DNA from: Candidatus Eiseniibacteriota bacterium
GTDB taxonomy: Bacteria; Eisenbacteria; RBG-16-71-46; CAIMUX01
Assembly: GCA_020633975.1 (NCBI GenBank)
Contig: JACKCR010000008.1
Location: 263,107-327,106, forward strand
Length of the DNA stretch: 64,000 bases
Direction: 5' to 3'
The notes beneath the pieces are model-generated. The model was not told the origin of the DNA. It was given only the letters and a program-made list of their open reading frames with translations, and searched no databases. A program made the translations under genes and the position numbers. Position 1 is the stretch's first letter, and each line of letters opens with the position of its first letter. Below, piece by piece: positions 8,666-16,607 of the stretch.

Positions 8666-9505
8666 CTACCGTGACACGAGCATCCGCTCCTCGTACGGCG
8701 CCTCATACTCGAATCCGAGTGAACGGTAGCACCGGATCGCGGGCTCGTTGCTCCGCGCTACGTTGAGCCCGATGCGGAGCCCCTCGCCTACGAGCACTTC
8801 GCAGAGCGCACGACAGGCGCGAGTCCCATAGCCCCGTCCGCGCGCCTCCGGAAGGGTCGCGACATTGCCGAGAACGGCAATCCGTTCGGAGGGCGCGTAG
8901 ACGTGAATGCCCGCGACGGAGACGAGAGCACCATCGTCATCCCGAACCCCCGTGTACCGCTCGGTTTCCAGCATCCGCGGGTCGAACCAGTTGCCGGGAT
9001 AGGCTCGAGTGAAGAAGTCCTGGACCTCCGCGAGTTGCGACGGCAGCAGAAACTCGGCGTCCCCTCCCTGCACACGGTGCGATGCCGGGTGCCTGAGCGA
9101 CATCTTCTGATACTCGCCGGAAGACTTCGCCTCGTAGCGCGGAGCGAGTGCCCCGAACAGGCCAGGGCTGAGATGTGAGTACATCTCGCTCGGCAGAACG
9201 TCTCGGATCTCGGTGAGAAGAGCGATCGCAGGTTCGGGCTCGCGGTTGAAGCAGAGAAGTACGGCGATCTCGGGAGCCGAGTACAGCATCGCGAGAGCCG
9301 CGCCGTTTGCGAACCACTGCGTGGACGGCCAGAAGAACGGGTCCAGGTCTCCCAGCTCATAGAGGTGGAGATACGGATCGGCTCCGAGAAACTCGCGGAT
9401 TCGATCCCGATCCTCGAGACGGGTTGGGTGCTGGATGGTCACGAACTCTCCAATGGACTCGAACTCCCCGAACTGCCCTGGGGCAGTATAGAGGACCCGC
9501 TCCAT
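8666..9505 (-). CDS. two-lobed GNAT family N-acetyltransferase
   Basis: The protein has 279 residues. The C-terminal half is a standard GNAT domain, with NVATLPEARGRGYGTRACRA as motif A and the SNEPAIRCYRSLGFEY motif B near the end. The N-terminal 130 residues resemble the extra lobe of GNATs that modify amino acids or small molecules. The ATG at 9505 gives the longest form; a GTG 21 codons later is an alternative start. It is convergent with the preceding GNAT and divergent from the Ada-AlkA gene, with only 44 bases between the two starts. The promoters must therefore overlap. Confidence 0.82.
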   Translation of the reverse strand: MERVLYTAPGQFGEFESIGEFVTIQHPTRLEDRDRIREFLGADPYLHLYELGDLDPFFWPSTQWFANGAALAMLYSAPEIAVLLCFNREPEPAIALLTEIRDVLPSEMYSHLSPGLFGALAPRYEAKSSGEYQKMSLRHPASHRVQGGDAEFLLPSQLAEVQDFFTRAYPGNWFDPRMLETERYTGVRDDDGALVSVAGIHVYAPSERIAVLGNVATLPEARGRGYGTRACRALCEVLVGEGLRIGLNVARSNEPAIRCYRSLGFEYEAPYEERMLVSR

Positions 9506-9549
9506 CCAGGTCCGAAAACGGCCAACTCGAGTTCGGGCGTCGTGGCATC

Positions 9550-11022
9550 ATGGTCCCCATGACGACACGCGCCACGAAGAGAGCGAAGCCTGCCAACCGT
9601 CCCACTCATTCCGCGCCGAGCGAGGGCGACCTGTTCTACGCGGCGATCCGCTCCCGGGACGCGCGCTTCGACGGACGGTTCTTCACCGGAGTCAAGACGA
9701 CCGGTATCTACTGCCGCCCGGTCTGCCCTGCACGCACACCGCTCCGGAGAAACGTCGAGTTCTTCTCCTGTGCCGCAGCCGCGGAGTCAGCGGGGTTCCG
9801 GCCCTGTCTCCGTTGTCGTCCAGACGCGGCCCCGGGCTCGCCCGAGTGGCGAGGGACATCATCCACGGTGGCACGGGGACTCCGTCTCATCGCCGAGGGA
9901 ACTCTCGACGAGGGTTCCGTCGAGGACCTGGCGTCCCGCCTCGGAGTCGGCGAGCGCCACCTACACCGGCTCTTCGTCCGGCACCTGGGGGCCACTCCGG
10001 TCGCGGTCGCGCAGACGCACCGCGCGCATCTCGCGCGGCACCTCCTCGAGGAGACCGACGGCACGTCGACCGACATCGCTTTCGCCGCAGGCTTTTCCAG
10101 TGTGCGTCGGTTCCACACCGTCTTCCGCCGCACCTTCGGCGTCTCGCCGAAAGAGATGCGACGTCGGCCCCGCACCAACCCGAATCATGACTCGTCGGGA
10201 ATCCGTCTCACGCTTCGTCCCCGTCTGCCCTTCGAGTGGGACGCACTCCTCGCGTTCCTCGCGCCACGCTGCCTCCCAACCGTGGAGGACGTCGCGGGCC
10301 GAGCATTTCGTCGCCAAACCGTCGTCGACGGCACGGAGGGTTGGATCGAGGTAGAGCCTACGGATCCGACCAACGGGATCCTCGAGCTTCGGACGAATCA
10401 CCCCGTCTCTCGAGAACTCCTCCGGTTGGCAGAGAGAGCACGAGACGTGTTCGACTTGGACACCGACACCGCCCTCATTGCGGATGTCCTCGGCAAAGAC
10501 AGCCGACTTGCTCCACTCCTCCGGGCGCACGGCCCGGTCCGTGTTCCGGGTGCGTGGGACGGATTCGAACTCGCGATGCGCGCCGTCCTCGGTCAGCAAG
10601 TGACCGTCGCAGGGGCGCGAACACTCGCGGGACGGCTGATAGAGCGTGCCGGCGTGCTCCGCCCCGAGGCGATCGTGGGAGCCGATCTCACCGCATTCGG
10701 TGTACCGTCCAAGCGCGCAGACACCCTGCAGACGCTCGCTCGACGAGTGCTGGACGGAAAGCTGAACCTGGACCCTTGGAGTGACGCGCAGTCCGCGCGC
10801 GAAGAGCTCCTCTCCATCCCGGGCATCGGCCCTTGGACAGTGGAGTACATCGCGATGCGAGCACTCCGTGACCCCGATGCGTTTCCCGCGTCGGACCTCG
10901 GCATTCGCAAGGCTCTCGGAAAGAACGGCGCCCCGTGTTCAGCGAAGGACGCAGAGCGATGGGCGGAGGCGTGGCGCCCCTGGAGATCGTACGCAGTGAT
11001 GCTGCTCTGGAGGTCGCTCTGA
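9550..11022 (+). CDS. alkA: Ada-AlkA fusion: methyl-phosphotriester-sensing regulator and 3-methyladenine DNA glycosylase II
   Basis: The protein has 490 residues from the ATG at 9550 (another at 9559). Residues about 20-90 are the Ada metal-binding domain, with GIYCRPVCPAR and RPCLRCRPDA supplying four zinc cysteines; one of these takes methyl from phosphotriesters. Residues about 100-200 are an AraC-type DNA-binding domain ending GVSPKEMRR. The rest is AlkA: a TBP-like N-domain (about 215-300), then the helix-hairpin-helix LSIPGIGPWTVEYIAMRA and the catalytic Asp in FPASDLG. AlkA releases alkylated bases for base-excision repair. The stop overlaps the ogt start (TGATG). The AraC domain suggests adaptive self-regulation. 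This fusion is known in actinobacteria and some Gram-negatives. Confidence 0.93.
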   Translation: MVPMTTRATKRAKPANRPTHSAPSEGDLFYAAIRSRDARFDGRFFTGVKTTGIYCRPVCPARTPLRRNVEFFSCAAAAESAGFRPCLRCRPDAAPGSPEWRGTSSTVARGLRLIAEGTLDEGSVEDLASRLGVGERHLHRLFVRHLGATPVAVAQTHRAHLARHLLEETDGTSTDIAFAAGFSSVRRFHTVFRRTFGVSPKEMRRRPRTNPNHDSSGIRLTLRPRLPFEWDALLAFLAPRCLPTVEDVAGRAFRRQTVVDGTEGWIEVEPTDPTNGILELRTNHPVSRELLRLAERARDVFDLDTDTALIADVLGKDSRLAPLLRAHGPVRVPGAWDGFELAMRAVLGQQVTVAGARTLAGRLIERAGVLRPEAIVGADLTAFGVPSKRADTLQTLARRVLDGKLNLDPWSDAQSAREELLSIPGIGPWTVEYIAMRALRDPDAFPASDLGIRKALGKNGAPCSAKDAERWAEAWRPWRSYAVMLLWRSL

Positions 11023-11636
11023 TGCGAGCCCCAAAGCCGGAGGACAAGATGAACCGCGTGTACCGGATCGTAGAGTCACCGATCGGCCCTCTCACTCTCG
11101 TTGGGATTCTGGACGGCGACGCGAAGGACTCGGGAACGAGCCGCCGAGCGCAGGCCGTCCTCCAGTCCATCTGGTTTTCGTCTTCGAAGCAGGACCGAAC
11201 GCTTCGGCCGAATGCCAAGCCATACCCTGCGCCGTCCGACGCGAACCTCGACGAGTCGTCGCTCGAAGACGCCGCTCGCCAACTCGACGAGTACTTCCGA
11301 GGGACACGGCGCGAGTTCGACTTGCCGCTCGAACCGATCGGCACGGAGTTCCAGCGACGTGTCTGGGACGAACTCTCGCGGATTCCCTACGGCATCGCGA
11401 TCTCCTACCGCGATCTCGCTCTCCGGATCGGAAAGCCGGACGCGGTTCGCGCGGTCGGAAGTGCAAACGGAAGGAACCCGCTCCCGATCGTGATCCCGTG
11501 TCACCGTGTCATCGCAAGTGACGGAACGCTCGCGGGGTTTGGTGGAGGCATCCCGGCGAAGCAGTTCCTGCTCGGCCTCGAGGGCGTGGACATCCCGTCG
11601 TCGCTCAATCAACTAGCAATGCTCTCGGACCGGTAG
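11022..11636 (+). CDS. ogt: methylated-DNA--[protein]-cysteine S-methyltransferase
   Basis: The protein has 204 residues. The suicide active-site PCHRV sits in VIPCHRVIASDGTLAGFGGG, and the conserved recognition helix RAVGSANGRNPLPI is directly before it. The N-terminal 90 residues form the variable lobe. The family transfers a methyl group from O6-methylguanine to its own Cys. It overlaps the Ada-AlkA stop by one base, so the two alkylation-repair functions are translated together. A second ATG at 11049 would shorten it by nine residues. Confidence 0.94.
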   Translation: MRAPKPEDKMNRVYRIVESPIGPLTLVGILDGDAKDSGTSRRAQAVLQSIWFSSSKQDRTLRPNAKPYPAPSDANLDESSLEDAARQLDEYFRGTRREFDLPLEPIGTEFQRRVWDELSRIPYGIAISYRDLALRIGKPDAVRAVGSANGRNPLPIVIPCHRVIASDGTLAGFGGGIPAKQFLLGLEGVDIPSSLNQLAMLSDR

Positions 11637-11656
11637 CAGCTAGTTCGGGAACGCAG

Positions 11657-11692
11657 AAAGGACGGTCGGAGCGAGCGCCCCGACCGTCCTTT
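11657..11692. terminator. bidirectional intrinsic terminator between ogt and the BNR protein gene
   Basis: A perfect 13-bp stem (11657-11669 with 11680-11692) closes a 10-base loop. It starts with AAA and ends with TTT, so it can serve both convergent genes. Confidence 0.85.
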
Positions 11693-11731
11693 CATTGTTG
11701 TGCTGGGCTTGCCAGCGCCGGCTTTGCCCTA

Positions 11732-14122
11732 CTAGCGAACGACGAACAGCTTCGCCGCCGCGTTCACGTTGTTCGCACGGAGCTTGAGGAAGTATCCACC
11801 GTTCGCGAGGTCGTTTCCGTTCTGGTCCTTCCCGTCGAACGGGATCGAATGGTCACCCGCCCGGAAAGCCTCGTTCGTGATCTCCCGGACCATCCGGCCT
11901 TCTGGCGTGAAGATGCTCACGTTGACGTTGGATGCGTCGTGCGTGAGGTTGAACTTGATCTGCGCGCCAGGCGCCCACGGGTTCGGCGACTGCTTGACGA
12001 TCGCGAGCGGCGGCGGATTCGTTCCGAGCGCCACGTCCGGCACGGCGATGACCACACCGTCGTCCACCATCGTCCGCGTGTGCACGATCAGAGCAGCTCC
12101 GTTCGTGACCGACGCCTCCTGGACGAGTCGGTGCGGGTTCCCCAGGTTCGCCGCCGGAGCGCCATCGAGTTCGACCGTACCGGTGACGGTGAAAACGATG
12201 GCCGGGAGGCCGAACCGGTTCATCGTCACGCTACCCGCGATGCCAACGCGGCCAGGGCTGAAGTCCACGAGCGTCACGTCCATGTTGTAGTTCGGCAGAA
12301 CCGTCGTGGCCTGGACGTCGCTCGTGAGGTCGAAGTCGAACGCGATGTCGTTGTCGCTCGTACTGACGAGCGAGAAGTTCCCCGTCATCGTGCCGATCGA
12401 GGACGACAGCTGGAGCTGTCCGGACAGCGCCTTCCCACCGACGTGATAGATCCCCTGCGTCTCCTGCGGCGTCGCGAGAAGGCCGAAGAGCGTCGAGACG
12501 AAGGCGGCCTCGGCCGACGAGTTGACCGGCGAGGGCGAAACCTCGATCTCCGCTTCGTTCGGAATCAGGTAGGCCACCGCGTTCGCCGAGAACGGAGCGG
12601 CTCCGCCGAAGTTTCCGTTCGTCGCGAGCGTCTGGTAGTCGTCCATCCGTCCGAAGATGACGTCCGGATCCCCGGCACGCGCGTCCGACCAGACGGCGAA
12701 GACCGAACGGTCGTCGCTGATGCACTCGATGTAGTCACCGAAGTTCGGCGCGATGTTGGACGGGACGCCGCACCAGGCCACGGACGTGTCGCTCATCCGC
12801 CGGTTCGGCCCCCACGTGATTCCGCCATCGACCGACTGCGTGACGTAGAAGTCGCAGAGGCTGTTGCCACCGGACGCATTCCGACGGTCGTACCAGCCGA
12901 CGGTGACGCGACCGTCCGGGCCGGTCGTGATCTGCGGCCAGAACTGCTCGGAGGTATTGCCGTTGTCGTTGATCTTGACCGCGCTCGACCAGGTCTGGCC
13001 GTGGTCGTCGGAGTACTTGAGGTAGCAGTCGTAGTTGTTGGCTCCACCATCGCTGTAGGTGGCGTAGACGCGTCCACGGTTCGGGCCATCACTCCGATCG
13101 ACCGCCAAGGACGGCCAGGTGATGTTGGAACCTCGGTTGAAGCACTGCGGAGCCTGTCCCGCCGTCGGCGCATTCGTCGCGATCAGACTACGAGGCGCTT
13201 CCCAAGTCGCGCCGCCATCCGCGGAGTAGCGGCAGTACATGTCCGCGTTGCCGGAGAAGAGCGGCTGGACCCAGGAGACGTAGATGCCGCCGTCGGGGGC
13301 GACTGCCGGATAGTAGCCGTTCGTCGAGCTGCCCTCGTTGACGGTGAGAGGCGTCGCCCAGGTCTGTCCGCCGTCGGTCGAACTGGTGAGCCGACCGCGC
13401 GTCGTGCCGCTCGGGAATCCGACGTAGCTCATGTAGAGACGGCCAGTCGCTTCGTCGTACTCGAGGTACTCCTTGTCGAGCGACCAGTTGGAGTCGTTGT
13501 AGGCGTAGGCGTTCTGCCAGACGGGCACCGAACCGGAGAAGTCTCCGATGTTGACGGCGATGCCGCTCTGGTTTCCGCGGTTGAGGGAGACGGTGAGCCA
13601 ACGGTCATTCGGTAGTGCTGCGATCGTCGGGTCACCGAAGACGCGGACACCGCTCACACCGTCGAGGTCCCCCTGATCGGTCCAGGTCACACCGCGATCG
13701 TTGGAGTAGGAAACTCCGGTCAGGTTCGATCCGTCGACGAATCCCTGACCGTCGTTCCAACCGACGACGATCTTGTCGCCCGAGACGGCGATGCTGACTT
13801 CCGACTGCGTGATTCCGGAACCCTCGCCCGCGCGGTTGTTGACCAACGCGTTCTGCGGCGGAGGCATGCGGAAGTCACCACCAGCGGGAACTGCCAAGAC
13901 AGGGTCGAACGGCCCTTCCGGCACACCCAAGTCGATGGGCTGTTCTTGGTCCGACATGGAACCCTGTCCAACCAGGGATCCCGCATCGGCGACGGACTCG
14001 GACGCGCTCCCGGAAGAAACGGAAGACGCATCCACCGTAGCTCCGTTTGTGCTGTGATCAGTCGCGAGCCAGATCGTGGATCCGGCGGCGACGGCGAATG
14101 CTGCTAGCAGCAACGGACGCAT
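11732..14122 (-). CDS. exported BNR/Asp-box (sialidase-fold) repeat protein with FlgD-like C-terminal sorting domain
   Basis: The protein has 796 residues. The ATG at 14122 is chosen over one four codons upstream because GGAGGT lies just before it. Residues 1-18 form a hydrophobic signal sequence. At least five Asp-box motifs (SxDxGxTW) lie between about 140 and 440, as in beta-propeller sialidases and related exported proteins. Catalytic sialidase Arg residues are not identifiable, so enzymatic activity is doubtful. A beta-rich region follows. Residues about 715-796 have the SPNPW..G..I.F.L and DGKDQNGNDLANGGYFLKL signatures of the FlgD Ig-like/type IX-type C-terminal domain. It is probably surface-exposed or secreted. 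Confidence 0.85.
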   Translation of the reverse strand: MRPLLLAAFAVAAGSTIWLATDHSTNGATVDASSVSSGSASESVADAGSLVGQGSMSDQEQPIDLGVPEGPFDPVLAVPAGGDFRMPPPQNALVNNRAGEGSGITQSEVSIAVSGDKIVVGWNDGQGFVDGSNLTGVSYSNDRGVTWTDQGDLDGVSGVRVFGDPTIAALPNDRWLTVSLNRGNQSGIAVNIGDFSGSVPVWQNAYAYNDSNWSLDKEYLEYDEATGRLYMSYVGFPSGTTRGRLTSSTDGGQTWATPLTVNEGSSTNGYYPAVAPDGGIYVSWVQPLFSGNADMYCRYSADGGATWEAPRSLIATNAPTAGQAPQCFNRGSNITWPSLAVDRSDGPNRGRVYATYSDGGANNYDCYLKYSDDHGQTWSSAVKINDNGNTSEQFWPQITTGPDGRVTVGWYDRRNASGGNSLCDFYVTQSVDGGITWGPNRRMSDTSVAWCGVPSNIAPNFGDYIECISDDRSVFAVWSDARAGDPDVIFGRMDDYQTLATNGNFGGAAPFSANAVAYLIPNEAEIEVSPSPVNSSAEAAFVSTLFGLLATPQETQGIYHVGGKALSGQLQLSSSIGTMTGNFSLVSTSDNDIAFDFDLTSDVQATTVLPNYNMDVTLVDFSPGRVGIAGSVTMNRFGLPAIVFTVTGTVELDGAPAANLGNPHRLVQEASVTNGAALIVHTRTMVDDGVVIAVPDVALGTNPPPLAIVKQSPNPWAPGAQIKFNLTHDASNVNVSIFTPEGRMVREITNEAFRAGDHSIPFDGKDQNGNDLANGGYFLKLRANNVNAAAKLFVVR

Positions 14123-14486
14123 GAGTACCTCCAATGAGGCTCGAGTGGGTATTGGCGGGACCGGCAGGCTGCGGTGAACACCTCGTCGACTTCGTGGCAG
14201 GCGAAGAGGGAGGAGCTGTTGCGCAGGTCTGCATACGAAGCAAACCTACGGCTGAGGGCACGCGAGGCACTCCTCAGCACGCGGCTGATTCAACGCGGTG
14301 AGTATACGCGAGTTGGGACGTCCGGGATGTAGGAAGAGCGGGCGATGGCAGGAATCTGCCGTCCGTCGTTGCGGAATGCTGAGTCCGGTTGCCATGGGCC
14401 GCGGTTGTGCTTGCCCTGCGTTGGCGCAGCGGTAGCACCGCCGGTGGCCGCTGTTGGACCGCCCGCGCAGACGGACGAAACCGCCG
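14123..14486. other. intergenic region upstream of the BNR protein gene
   Basis: This is 364 bases between the gpmA stop and the BNR protein start. I see no gene. The minus strand carries TATACT at 14306-14301, a possible -10 box giving a leader of about 170 bases, but no good -35. A GCGCAGCGGTAGC string near 14425 resembles a tRNA D-arm, but no tRNA folds there. Confidence 0.4.
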
Positions 14487-15233
14487 CTACTTCGCCTTCC
14501 CCTGGTTGGCGACCGACTGGATCGCTTTCTGGATCGCCTCTTGGTCTCCCAAGTACCGATGGCTGATCGGCTCGAGATTCTCGTCGAGTTCGTAGACCAA
14601 GGGGACACCGGTCGGGATGTTGAGCCCGGCGATGTCGTCGTCGCTGATCTTGTCGAGGTGCTTGACCAAAGCACGGAGGCTGTTGCCGTGCGCCGTGATC
14701 AGGAGCTTCTTCCCCGTCTTGATGATCGGCGTGAGTTCATCGTTCCAGAGCGGCAGGAAGCGCGCGACGACATCTTTGAGGCACTCGGTGGAAGGTTGTG
14801 CCTCCGGCCCCAGGTGCGCATACCGCGGGTCGAGTCGGGGATGACGCTCGTCACGCGGCTCGAGCGGCGGAGGGGGCGTGTCGTAGGAGCGGCGCCAGAT
14901 GTGGACCTGATCGTCTCCGTACTTCGCCGCGGTCTCGGCCTTGTTGAGCCCGGCGAGCGCTCCGTAGTGCCGCTCGTTGAGGCGCCAGTTTCGCGTCACC
15001 GGAATCCACATCAGATCCATCTCGTCGAGTGTGATCCAGAGAGTGCGGATCGCCCGTTTGAGTAGGGAGGTGTAGGCCAGATCGAAGCTGAACCCTTCGG
15101 CACGAAGAAGCTCGCCTGCCATCTTCGCTTCGGCCAGTCCTTGGTCGGAGAGATCGACGTCCACCCAACCGGTGAACCGGTTCTCCTGATTCCAAAGGCT
15201 CTGGCCGTGCCTCAGCAGAACGAGCGTGTACAT
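14487..15233 (-). CDS. gpmA: 2,3-bisphosphoglycerate-dependent phosphoglycerate mutase
   Basis: The protein has 248 residues, the standard length. It interconverts 3- and 2-phosphoglycerate in glycolysis and gluconeogenesis through a phosphohistidine. The [18 protein letters not shown] motif places the phosphorylated His at residue 9. [13 protein letters not shown], the proton-donor Glu region, and the second His in [15 protein letters not shown] are all intact. AGGAGGT lies seven bases before the ATG. It follows darP by 82 bases on the same strand and may be co-transcribed with it. Confidence 0.97.
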   Translation of the reverse strand: MYTLVLLRHGQSLWNQENRFTGWVDVDLSDQGLAEAKMAGELLRAEGFSFDLAYTSLLKRAIRTLWITLDEMDLMWIPVTRNWRLNERHYGALAGLNKAETAAKYGDDQVHIWRRSYDTPPPPLEPRDERHPRLDPRYAHLGPEAQPSTECLKDVVARFLPLWNDELTPIIKTGKKLLITAHGNSLRALVKHLDKISDDDIAGLNIPTGVPLVYELDENLEPISHRYLGDQEAIQKAIQSVANQGKAK

Positions 15234-15315
15234 CGATGCAACCTCCTACTCATCGGTTCCGTCGCCGCGAGGGGCGATGTCTTCGGGTCTGGGCATCGTG
15301 ACGCCGCTGCGATCG

Positions 15316-15861
15316 TCACCGTGACTCCTCCGCAGGGGCGTCGGACACGGGCCCAGGCCGAACTTCGAAGGATGGCGTCAATTCTGTCAAGTACTCGCGA
15401 AGAGCACGGCCGGAGGCCGGTGCGTCCGATGCCTCTGTCTGCTCCTTCCGAGCGTTTCTGAGGAGCTGGCGGAGTCGGCTCACGTCGACTCCAGGCACTA
15501 CCTCGAGTAGCTCGTCGATCGCTGCGGCCTCGTTCGAGAGCAGGGACTCGACCCATCGGTCGATGAGCCGTTCGCGTCCGCTGGACCGGATCGTCTCCCC
15601 ACGTTCGATCCTCGCCACGATCTCCCGCAGCTCTTCCAGCGGGATGTCCCGGAGGAGGCCGGCGACTCTCAGCTTCGCGCGCCGCTTCGGGACGTGGGTG
15701 AGATCCGTGGCGGCGGAACCGATGGCGCGACGGACCTCCTCGTCCAACGGGAGTTGGTCGATCTGGTTCGGGCCGAGGGAGACGAAGCGGGAGGCGATCT
15801 CCTGGCGCTCGTCTTCTTCTCGCCGCAGTTGGGACCGGCTCTTTGGGGGCGGTTCCCGCAA
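15316..15861 (-). CDS. darP: DarP/YjgA-family (DUF615) ribosome-associated protein
   Basis: About 181 residues, the size of E. coli YjgA/DarP, a factor that helps late 50S assembly. The family start SRSQLRREEDERQ is followed by the conserved LPLDEEVRRAI and the basic KRRAKLRVAGLLRDI stretch. The C-terminal helices (about 75-150) are typical, and a short disordered tail follows. The start is uncertain. A TTG at 15861, with GGAG five bases upstream, gives the family's length. A longer frame opens at the TTG at 15927, where a TATACT box would place the transcription start. A 19-base palindrome lies between the two. Confidence 0.8.
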   Translation of the reverse strand: MREPPPKSRSQLRREEDERQEIASRFVSLGPNQIDQLPLDEEVRRAIGSAATDLTHVPKRRAKLRVAGLLRDIPLEELREIVARIERGETIRSSGRERLIDRWVESLLSNEAAAIDELLEVVPGVDVSRLRQLLRNARKEQTEASDAPASGRALREYLTELTPSFEVRPGPVSDAPAEESR

Positions 15862-15891
15862 GCTACCTCCAGGGTGTACGCCACCGCCACA

Positions 15892-15910
15892 GGTGGACTC
15901 AGAGTCCACC
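15892..15910. promoter_or_regulatory. perfect 9+1+9 palindrome at the 5' end of darP
   Basis: GGTGGACTC and GAGTCCACC flank a single central A. It lies about 20-35 bases downstream of the start site predicted from TATACT (15939-15934, minus strand), a position suited to a repressor site or a leader hairpin. Confidence 0.5.
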
Positions 15911-15933
15911 CGCGAGGTTGCGGCCAAGCCGGG

Positions 15934-15939
15934 AGTATA
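15934..15939 (-). promoter_or_regulatory. candidate -10 box for the darP-gpmA unit
   Basis: TATACT on the minus strand at 15939-15934 matches the -10 consensus in five of six positions. The -35 region is weak (CTGTCG-like). Confidence 0.35.
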
Positions 15940-15958
15940 GACGAAGGGGTGAGTCGAC

Positions 15959-15984
15959 AGGGCCCGGAGGGGGGTGCGGGCCCT
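15959..15984. terminator. hairpin downstream of the RRM gene
   Basis: AGGGCCCG (15959-15966) and CGGGCCCT (15977-15984) form an 8-bp stem with a 10-base loop, just after the stop of the minus-strand RRM gene. There is no clear U-tract, so termination is likely but unproven. Confidence 0.45.
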
Positions 15985-15991
15985 TCCGAAT

Positions 15992-16264
15992 CTAGTGCCG
16001 CATCGCCGCGGCCCCGTTCCCGTTTCGGGGAAGGGCCTCGTTCACGCGGAGCGTCCGCCCGCCGACGATGCTTCCGTCGAGTTCCGAGAGAGCCTTCTTC
16101 GCATCCTCCGGATCGCTCATCTCCACGAAGCCGTACCCCTTCGACCGGCCGGTGTCCCGATCGAAGATGACTCTCGCGGTGGTAACAGCCCCGAAGGACT
16201 CGAAGATCTCTTTCAGCTGCACGTCATCAGTGCTGTAGGGCAAGTTTCCGATGTAGATGTTCAT
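15992..16264 (-). CDS. RNA-binding protein with a single RRM domain
   Basis: The protein has 90 residues. The RRM fold spans nearly all of it: RNP2 is IYIGNLPY at residues 3-10 and RNP1 is KGYGFVEM at about 42-49, with SKGYG preceding. A short Asn/Gly tail follows. Bacterial proteins of this type resemble the cyanobacterial Rbp cold-induced RNA-binding proteins. The ATG at 16264 is chosen because the RRM begins immediately there; the upstream in-frame extension has no domain. The 340-base leader region may carry cold- or growth-dependent control, but no specific element is proven. Confidence 0.9.
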   Translation of the reverse strand: MNIYIGNLPYSTDDVQLKEIFESFGAVTTARVIFDRDTGRSKGYGFVEMSDPEDAKKALSELDGSIVGGRTLRVNEALPRNGNGAAAMRH

Positions 16265-16607
16265 TACCTGGACCAAAGTCACGCGCCTCCCCCATCGAGG
16301 CGAACCCGGGCGATGGCGCGGCTCGCCCGACTTCGCGCCGCGGATACGTGTATAACGATTCATGATCTGTAGAATCCGAGTCCAGGAATTGATGGTCCAA
16401 CCCATGTCGTTTGACATGAAATCAACGCGCTCATGAGGAGACGGAACCCCAAACCGGGGGGATCCCCTCGGTTTTGGAGCGATCGTTCGGCTAGTTGGGG
16501 CCTAATCCCGCGCGGGGCGTCCGGGGAGTGCAGAGCGTGGAGCGGGTGGATACGGGACGCGCAACTGCGGACGGGCGGCACTCACAAAAGGAGCGGCTCT
16601 CGACTGT
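16265..16607. other. intergenic region with an Xaa-Pro peptidase terminator and RRM leader
   Basis: This is 343 bases with no gene. It contains a terminator-like hairpin at 16451-16475 and a small perfect hairpin at 16403-16418 (CATGTC, loop GTTT, GACATG). Confidence 0.5.
16451..16475 (-). terminator. terminator-like hairpin downstream of the M24 peptidase gene
   Basis: On the minus strand AAACCG-A-GGGG pairs with CCCC-C-CGGTTT around a short loop, with one A/C mismatch, and a run of T lies in the 3' arm. It is 130 bases past the M24 stop codon. A similar GGGGA(A)TCCCCCCGGTTT string occurs near 54310-54325. Confidence 0.5.

Noticed and set aside
11849-13615. 588-codon plus-strand frame
   Set aside because: Antisense to the BNR-repeat gene; composition is Arg/Val/Asp-rich without any recognisable fold.
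14405-14480. tRNA-like string (GCGCAGCGGTAGC near 14425)
   Set aside because: Only the D-arm-like segment is present. No anticodon arm, T-arm (GTTCGA) or acceptor pairing can be found.
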